The notes under the pieces were generated by a model, which was not told the DNA's origin, ran no database searches, and saw only the letters and a list, made by a program, of their open reading frames with translations. Positions 16,928 through 22,572 of a stretch of 38,176 nucleotides of DNA are shown piece by piece; position 1 is the first letter of the stretch, and each line of letters starts with the position of its first letter. The stretch covers positions 1 through 38,176 of the forward strand of contig JALUZN010000088.1 in the NCBI GenBank assembly GCA_027011835.1. Reading direction: 5' to 3'. Source of the stretch: Draconibacterium sp. (GTDB taxonomy: Bacteria; Bacteroidota; Bacteroidia; Bacteroidales; Prolixibacteraceae). A program made the translations under genes and the position numbers.

Positions 16928-16951
16928 ACAAATAGCCCATTTGTTTTTTTT
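16928..16951 (+). terminator. Short hairpin with T8, flippase terminator or hsdM leader element
   Basis: ACAAAT at 16928-16933 pairs with ATTTGT at 16939-16944 around the loop AGCCC, and a run of eight T occupies 16944-16951. It is well placed to end the flippase transcript, about 70 bases after its stop codon. The six-pair AT-rich stem is weak. Confidence 0.5.
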
Positions 16952-17071
16952 GCCGACACACTGGCACACCCTAAAAAACACAAAAGAGAGCTATTTTTTA
17001 ATCAACGCTCGGACAGAATTAAAAAAAGAAAAAGTAATTTTAAAAACTAAATAAAAGGACAAAAATAATAG

Positions 17072-18871
17072 ATGAAGAACTTTAAAGAAAAGTCAGATAA
17101 AATATGGGAAGTTGCAAATCTTCTCAGAGGCGATTACAAAAGAGCAGATTATGGAAAAGTAATTTTGCCAATGACAGTGCTAAGGCGTTTGGATTGTGTA
17201 TTAAAACCCACCAAACAAGCCGTACTTGATTACTTGCCAACAGTTGAAAAATTAAAAGAAAGTGCAAAAGACATTGCTTTGAACAAAAAAGCAGGGTTTA
17301 ACTTTCATAACCGAAGTCAATTTGACTTTGATAAATTAATTGCCGACCCAAATAATATTGCAGTAAATCTTAGAAACTTTATTAACGGATTTTCTACAAG
17401 TGCAAGGGAGATAATTGAATATTTCAACTTTGACGACCAAATAGACCGTATGGACGACCCCAAAGCTGATATTCTTTTTCGTGTTGTAAAAGCATTTCAG
17501 GAAATAGACTTATCAGACGATGACCCAATGGTTATGGGGTACATTTTTGAAGACCTGATTAGACGATTCTCTGAACAGTCCAACGAAACAGCAGGAGAAC
17601 ACTTTACACCACGAGAAGTAATTCGTTTGATGGTTAATGTGCTTTTTAACGAAGACAGCGATACCCTGACCAAAGAGGGAATTGTAAAAACAATGTACGA
17701 CCCTGCTTGCGGAACCGGTGGAATGCTTTCGGTTGCAGAGCAGTACTTGAACGAACTAAACACAAAAGCAGAACTTAAAGTTTTCGGACAGGAAATAAAT
17801 CCTGAATCGTATGCAATTTGTAAATCGGATATGCTGATTAAAGGGCAAAATCCTTCCAATGTAAAATTTGGAAATACCTTTACGGTTGACGGATTGGAAG
17901 ATGAAAAATTTGATTATATGCTTTCAAATCCGCCTTTTGGAGTGGACTGGAAAAAAGCACAAAAAATAATAAAAGCCGAACACGAAAACAAAGGAATGCG
18001 TGGGCGTTTTGGTGCAGGACTACCACGAATTAACGATGGTTCGCTACTCTTTTTGCAACATATGATTTCTAAAATGAAACCGGACGGAACACGAATAGGA
18101 ATTGTATTTAATGGTTCGCCTCTTTTTTCAGGTGCTGCCGGTAGCGGAGAAAGCGAAATTAGAAAATGGATTATTGAAAATGATTGGTTGGAAACCATTA
18201 TTGCTCTACCCGACCAACTATTTTACAACACCGGTATTTCAACATACATCTGGATTATTACCAACAACAAAAGTGCTGAACGTAAAGGGAAAGTACAGCT
18301 TATAAATGCCACAGGTGCAAAAGATGAAGAACTTGTGAGCGAAGGTAAGCTCGATAGTAACCGTTTTTGGCGGAAAATGGATAAAAGTTTGGGGAACAAA
18401 CGGAAAAAGATTGTTGAAAACGGAACAGAAAACGGAATTGGTTTTATAACGCAATTGTATGGCAACTTTGAAGAAAATGAATTTTCAAAAATAGTACCTA
18501 ATGAATATTTTGCTTACTGGCGTGTAACCGTAGAACAACCTTTAAAAGATGAAAACGGTGAAATTGTAAAAACCAAAGGCAAGCCCAAAGCAGATACAAG
18601 CTTACGAGATTATGAAAATATCCCATTCCTTAAAAAAGATGAAGAAGGAAACCTTGTACCGCAAACTATTGAAGAATATTTTGAGCGCGAAGTTAAACCA
18701 CATTTGTCTGGTGCCTGGATTGATGAAAAGAAAACCAAGATTGGCTACGAAATAAACTTTACCAAATATTTCTACGAGTTTAAGCCCTTGCGTTCTCTGG
18801 AAGAGATAAAAGCCGATATTTTGGCATTGGAAAAAATGTCAGAATTGGGATTAACCCGATTGTTTGATTAA
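17072..18871 (+). CDS. hsdM: Type I restriction-modification methyltransferase subunit HsdM
   Basis: This 599-residue N6-adenine methyltransferase acts in the M2S complex to methylate host sites and in R2M2S2 for restriction. The helical HsdM N-terminal domain (about 1-150) is followed by the catalytic domain. SAM-binding motif I is DPACGTGGM from residue 210. Catalytic motif IV is NPPFG at 286-290. The C-terminal portion (about 430-599) is the usual extension that contacts HsdS. It opens the island. Codon choice appears less rich in the TCG serine and TTCGA-type patterns of flanking genes, consistent with horizontal origin, but I did not count codons. Confidence 0.93.
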   Translation: MKNFKEKSDKIWEVANLLRGDYKRADYGKVILPMTVLRRLDCVLKPTKQAVLDYLPTVEKLKESAKDIALNKKAGFNFHNRSQFDFDKLIADPNNIAVNLRNFINGFSTSAREIIEYFNFDDQIDRMDDPKADILFRVVKAFQEIDLSDDDPMVMGYIFEDLIRRFSEQSNETAGEHFTPREVIRLMVNVLFNEDSDTLTKEGIVKTMYDPACGTGGMLSVAEQYLNELNTKAELKVFGQEINPESYAICKSDMLIKGQNPSNVKFGNTFTVDGLEDEKFDYMLSNPPFGVDWKKAQKIIKAEHENKGMRGRFGAGLPRINDGSLLFLQHMISKMKPDGTRIGIVFNGSPLFSGAAGSGESEIRKWIIENDWLETIIALPDQLFYNTGISTYIWIITNNKSAERKGKVQLINATGAKDEELVSEGKLDSNRFWRKMDKSLGNKRKKIVENGTENGIGFITQLYGNFEENEFSKIVPNEYFAYWRVTVEQPLKDENGEIVKTKGKPKADTSLRDYENIPFLKKDEEGNLVPQTIEEYFEREVKPHLSGAWIDEKKTKIGYEINFTKYFYEFKPLRSLEEIKADILALEKMSELGLTRLFD

Positions 18872-18882
18872 AGGATTACATT

Positions 18883-19326
18883 ATGAGTGAAGAAATAAAA
18901 GATGATTTGACCTATAAAATAATAGGTTGTGCAATGAAAGTTCATAGCACACTTGGTAATGGTTTTCAGAAAGTAATTTATCAACGGGCATTGGCTATTG
19001 AAATGCGAAAACAGGGGATTGAATTTGAACGGGAACTGGAAATGCCTTTGTTTTACGAAGGTTACTCAATAGGAAGCAGGAGAGTTGACTTTTTAGTGGA
19101 AAACAAAGTAATGGTTGAGTTAAAAGCATTGGTTAAATTAGAAGATGTGCATTTGGCACAAGGTTTAAACTACTTGGTTGCCTACAAAGTAGATTTAGGT
19201 CTGTTGTTAAATTTTGGTGCACAAAGCCTTGAAATAAAACGATTAAGACACCCGAAAAACAAACAAAACCCTGCAAAACAAATCCAAAAATCAAATCATC
19301 CGAAAAATCCAAATTCTGACAAATGA
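18883..19326 (+). CDS. GxxExxY protein with PD-(D/E)xK-like core, between hsdM and hsdS
   Basis: This 147-residue protein belongs to the GxxExxY family (PF13366, also named PDDEXK_3), whose function is unknown. The core looks like a nuclease fold: Asp69 in RRVDFLVENK, then Glu79-x-Lys81 in MVELKAL. The family signature is altered: the block reads GFQKVIY (residues 27-33), with Lys30 where Glu is expected. The last 25 residues are a Lys/Asn/Pro-rich tail. The gene starts 11 bases after hsdM and overlaps hsdS by four bases (ATGA), so it is translationally coupled in the restriction operon. It may be an accessory or a passenger; no role is established. Confidence 0.85.
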   Translation: MSEEIKDDLTYKIIGCAMKVHSTLGNGFQKVIYQRALAIEMRKQGIEFERELEMPLFYEGYSIGSRRVDFLVENKVMVELKALVKLEDVHLAQGLNYLVAYKVDLGLLLNFGAQSLEIKRLRHPKNKQNPAKQIQKSNHPKNPNSDK

Positions 19327-20681
19327 GATACGAAAAATATAAAGATTCGGGCATTGAGTGGATTGGGGAAATCCCTGAGCATTGGGACGTAAAAAGATTA
19401 GCTTATGTTATTTCAGATAAATTACAATATGGTGCTAATGAAGTAGCTATTGAAGAAAATATAGAACATCCGAGATACATAAGAATAACCGATTTTGGAG
19501 CAGATGGAAAACTTAAAAAAGACACTTTTAAGTCATTACCTCCTGAAAAAGCTAGTGATTTCATTTTAAATGATGGTGATGTATTATTTGCACGAAGCGG
19601 AGCAACTGTGGGTAAAACATTTCAATTTAAAGATTATAATGGGAAAGCCTGCTTTGCAGGATATTTAATAAAGGCATCACCAAATCCAAGACAAATAATT
19701 TCGGATTTTTTATACCTGTTTACAAAATCAGGCTTATATGAAAATTGGAAAAATAGTATATTCAATCAGGCAACTATTCAAAATATAGGTGCTGATAAAT
19801 ATGCTTTTTTGTCTTTGCCAAAACCTTCAATCATAGAACAAACAGCCATAGCCAACTATCTCGACCGCAAAACAGCCGAGATTGACGAACTCATTGCCGA
19901 CAAAAAACGCCTGCTCGAACTCTACGAAGAAGAAAAAACTGCCATCATCAACCAAGCAGTAACTTGCGGTATAGACGAAAAAGGTCAATTAAGGCAAAAG
20001 CCACAATGCCTGCCAGCCTCTGGCTGGAAAGATAGCGGTATTGAATGGTTAGGGGAAATTCCGGAGCATTGGGAGGTGAAAAGAATTAGACACGTTGCTC
20101 AGATATTCGGGAGAATTGGATATAGAGGATATAAAACAACTGATTTAGTCCCAAAAGGAGAAGGAGCAATAACAATTAGTCCATCAAATATGAAATCATA
20201 TCATATGGAATTTGAAAACTGCACTTATTTGTCTTGGAAAAAATATGAAGAATCACCTGAAATTATGATTCATAATGATGACATTCTTTTTGTTAAAACT
20301 GGTTCAACTTATGGAAAAGTATCCTTTGTCAAAAACCTGCCTGAAAAAGCAACAATAAACCCACAAATCATTGTTCTAAAACAAATTTCTTGCAATAATA
20401 AGTTTTTGTGGTATGTGTTAAAATCTACAAATATTATTTATCAAGTAGAAAGAACAGTTGTTGGAGGTACGATTCCTACTATTTCACAAGCCAAAATTAA
20501 TAACTATGAATTTCCAATACCTTCTAATGAAGAGCAAGCAGTAATTGTTTCATTTATTGATAATGAAAGAAATAGAGTTGATAAAGCAATAAATAAAGCA
20601 AAAAAACTAATTGACTTATTAACCGAATACCGCACCGCTTTAATCAGCGAAGTGGTAACGGGAAAGGTTAAAGTTATATAA
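19323..20681 (+). CDS. hsdS: Type I restriction-modification specificity subunit HsdS
   Basis: This 452-residue subunit has two target recognition domains, each reading half of a bipartite DNA site. Each half opens with a near-identical block, GIEWIGEIPEHWDVKRL near residue 8 and GIEWLGEIPEHWEVKRI near residue 238. Each recognition domain is followed by a conserved helical spacer (EQTAIANYLDRKTAEIDELI near 180-200; EEQAVIVSFIDNERNRVDKA near 403-420). The recognition regions are unrelated to each other, so an asymmetric target is expected; its sequence cannot be inferred. The linker before the second half contains a GC-rich palindrome. It overlaps the GxxExxY gene by four bases. Confidence 0.93.
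   Translation: MRYEKYKDSGIEWIGEIPEHWDVKRLAYVISDKLQYGANEVAIEENIEHPRYIRITDFGADGKLKKDTFKSLPPEKASDFILNDGDVLFARSGATVGKTFQFKDYNGKACFAGYLIKASPNPRQIISDFLYLFTKSGLYENWKNSIFNQATIQNIGADKYAFLSLPKPSIIEQTAIANYLDRKTAEIDELIADKKRLLELYEEEKTAIINQAVTCGIDEKGQLRQKPQCLPASGWKDSGIEWLGEIPEHWEVKRIRHVAQIFGRIGYRGYKTTDLVPKGEGAITISPSNMKSYHMEFENCTYLSWKKYEESPEIMIHNDDILFVKTGSTYGKVSFVKNLPEKATINPQIIVLKQISCNNKFLWYVLKSTNIIYQVERTVVGGTIPTISQAKINNYEFPIPSNEEQAVIVSFIDNERNRVDKAINKAKKLIDLLTEYRTALISEVVTGKVKVI
19341..19400 (+). repeat. hsdS half-repeat, first copy
   Basis: This roughly 60-base block encodes KDSGIEWIGEIPEHWDVKRL and is closely similar to the block at 20028-20087 in the same gene. It is a candidate for homologous recombination that would exchange the first recognition domain. 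Confidence 0.7.
20013..20027 (+). repeat. GC-rich palindrome in the hsdS linker
   Basis: CCAGCC at 20013-20018 and GGCTGG at 20022-20027 form a perfect six-base stem around TCT. It stands out in an AT-rich gene. It lies in frame within the linker (residues PASGW) between the two halves, immediately before the second half-repeat. Confidence 0.65.
20028..20087 (+). repeat. hsdS half-repeat, second copy
   Basis: This block encodes KDSGIEWLGEIPEHWEVKRI and is the partner of the block at 19341-19400. It follows directly after the linker palindrome. Confidence 0.7.
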
Positions 20682-20692
20682 ATGCAATATTT

Positions 20693-20725
20693 TTTGCTTT
20701 TATATGTTTTTATTCTGTATATTTG
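20693..20725 (+). promoter_or_regulatory. Consensus Bacteroidota promoter upstream of rloA
   Basis: TTTG at 20693-20696, then 21 bases, then TATATTTG at 20718-20725 match the TTTG and TAnnTTTG elements with suitable spacing. The ATG of rloA is at 20754, which leaves a leader of about 20 bases. This is the best-formed promoter I see in the window. It implies that rloA-rloB-hsdR can be expressed apart from hsdM-hsdS. Confidence 0.7.
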
Positions 20726-20753
20726 AAAACTTTTTACAAAAACAGGACTTAAA

Positions 20754-22022
20754 ATGATATTAGAGATACGTTTAAGTAATTTTTACTCAATTAAAGATGA
20801 AGTGGTTCTTGATATGCGTGCAGCAAATATTAAGAGTAAAAACGCCAAAGCACTTTCCGATAATGTTTTTTCGTTTGACGATACCGAAATACTAAAAACG
20901 GTAACTATTTACGGGGCAAATGCCTCAGGGAAAAGCAATATTATAAAAGCCATTCGCTTTTGTAGTATGATGATTCTGCATTCAGCAAATTACAATGAAA
21001 ATACAATTTTTCCGTATCGTAAATTCAAATTTGCCAATTTCGAAAAAAAGCCCAGCACTTTTTTTATCAATTTTGTGGTTGATGGTATAGAATATGAGTA
21101 TGGCTTTTCTTTAATGCAGGATAAAATTCTTACAGAAACTTTAAATTACTATCCCAAAGGAAGAATTAAGAAGATATTTGCACGAGACGAAAAGGCAGGC
21201 AAAACAAAAAAGGAAAAATACAGTTTCGGGTCGGAAATAAAACGCCCCTTAGATGTTGCAGCAAATACTTCTGCTAAAACTCTGTACCTGTCGCGTGCCA
21301 GCCAAATGGACAGAGATATTGCCAAAGAACTGTTTATGTATTTTAATAGCACTTTTATTTTGGCATATCTGGGGCATAATGCCAGTCAGGTTGATATATT
21401 ATTCAAAACCTACAAAACACATTTGCTAAAAGCATTACAAATAGCCGATAGCGACATTGTAAATATTACCGTAAAAAAAATCAAAACACAAGGTAAATCG
21501 CTAAATGTTAGTTTTACAGGAACAGAATTAAAAGAAGCAAGAGTAGAAGATTCGATACAAGAACAGTTGCAAATAAAAACTTTTCATAAAACAGACCCCT
21601 CAAAAAGTTTCGATTTGTTTGCCGAAGAATCGGAAGGCACAAAAAAACTGTTTGTCATAATGTTAAGTGTTCTTGATATTATTGCTAATGATAAAATTCT
21701 TTTAGTGGACGAAATTGGAGAAAGCCTGCATACCGATATTATTGAGTATATTTTTAACCTGTTTAGGGCAAGTAATAAAGCTCAATTGATTTGCACAACT
21801 CACAATACCCGCTTTCTGGATTTAACAAAGTTCCGTAAAGACCAGTTTTATTTTGTTAATAAAAAAGAAGATGCTTCTTCTGATTTATATTCTCTATATG
21901 ATTATAGTGACTTTCGTGACACAATGGACTTGGAAAAAGCCTATTTACAAGGTCGGTTTGATGCCATTCCTTTTGTAAACGATTCTATCGAAAACTTAAA
22001 ACAGTTAATAGATGGCGAGTAG
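20754..22022 (+). CDS. rloA: RloA/AbiLi-like AAA ATPase
   Basis: This 422-residue ATPase resembles the SMC/ABC-like AAA15/AAA21 group found in defence systems. The N-terminal strand MILEIRLSNFYSIKDEVVLD is typical. Walker A is GANASGKS at residues 54-61. Walker B with its switch is LLVDEIGESLHTDI (about 323), followed by ICTTHNTRFLD. No nuclease or TOPRIM domain is fused to it. The next gene overlaps by 11 bases and encodes an RloB protein, giving the known RloA-RloB (AbiL) pair first described as restriction-linked ORFs in type I loci. By family precedent it acts in abortive anti-phage defence. Confidence 0.85.
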   Translation: MILEIRLSNFYSIKDEVVLDMRAANIKSKNAKALSDNVFSFDDTEILKTVTIYGANASGKSNIIKAIRFCSMMILHSANYNENTIFPYRKFKFANFEKKPSTFFINFVVDGIEYEYGFSLMQDKILTETLNYYPKGRIKKIFARDEKAGKTKKEKYSFGSEIKRPLDVAANTSAKTLYLSRASQMDRDIAKELFMYFNSTFILAYLGHNASQVDILFKTYKTHLLKALQIADSDIVNITVKKIKTQGKSLNVSFTGTELKEARVEDSIQEQLQIKTFHKTDPSKSFDLFAEESEGTKKLFVIMLSVLDIIANDKILLVDEIGESLHTDIIEYIFNLFRASNKAQLICTTHNTRFLDLTKFRKDQFYFVNKKEDASSDLYSLYDYSDFRDTMDLEKAYLQGRFDAIPFVNDSIENLKQLIDGE

Positions 22023-22572
22023 AAGCAGAAAAGCATCAAAAGGGAAAAAGATTAATCCTAAATTTTGGGTGTTTTGTGAAGGTAAAACAGAAAAGGCTTA
22101 TGTTGAATATTTAAGAGCCAAATATCGCTTACCGGTAAAAATTATCCCTAAAATAACAGGACAGGACATTGATGAAAGAACAATAGAAAGTCATATTAGC
22201 GAAAAGGAGAAGCACGATAAAGATAAAATATATTTACTTTACGATGCTGATGTTATAGAAGTTTTAGAACGATTGAAACAAATAAAAAGTGCAAAATTAT
22301 TGGCGTCTAATCCAACCATAGAATTATGGTTTCTGTTACATTATAAAAATCAAACAGCAAATATTTCAGAAGAAGAATGTATTAGGCAATTAAGTAACAG
22401 AAATAATAACAAATATAAAAAAGGATTGATTGATGAAAAATTAGGAATACGTTTGAGTAATAAGCAGAATGAAGCCTGCAACAGAGCTAAGCAAACTGAT
22501 TTATATAATAATCCGAGTTCGAATATTTATCAATTTATTGAAGAATTGGAGAACGCAAAGAAAGATAAATGA
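22012..22572 (+). CDS. rloB: RloB/AbiLii-like protein, probable effector
   Basis: This 186-residue protein matches the RloB family (PF13707). Its start overlaps the end of rloA by 11 bases, and its stop overlaps the hsdR start in ATGA. Conserved acidic positions resemble a TOPRIM nuclease site: Glu23 and Glu27 in CEGKTEKAYVEYL, then Asp78 and Asp80 in YLLYDADV, followed by SNPTIELWFLLHY. By analogy with OLD-type ATPase-TOPRIM systems it would be the nuclease effector controlled by RloA. That is inference; RloB biochemistry is not settled as far as I know. Confidence 0.83.
   Translation: MASRSRKASKGKKINPKFWVFCEGKTEKAYVEYLRAKYRLPVKIIPKITGQDIDERTIESHISEKEKHDKDKIYLLYDADVIEVLERLKQIKSAKLLASNPTIELWFLLHYKNQTANISEEECIRQLSNRNNNKYKKGLIDEKLGIRLSNKQNEACNRAKQTDLYNNPSSNIYQFIEELENAKKDK

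Larger units (their letters stand above)
16858..17071. other. Intergenic left edge of the restriction-modification island
   Basis: These 214 bases hold no open frame that looks like a gene. They contain a TACATTTG box at 16887-16894, the hairpin at 16928-16951 and a small palindrome TGCC/GGCA at 16951-16966, then an A-rich stretch up to hsdM. No tRNA, integrase or clear direct repeat marks an attachment site. Confidence 0.5.
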
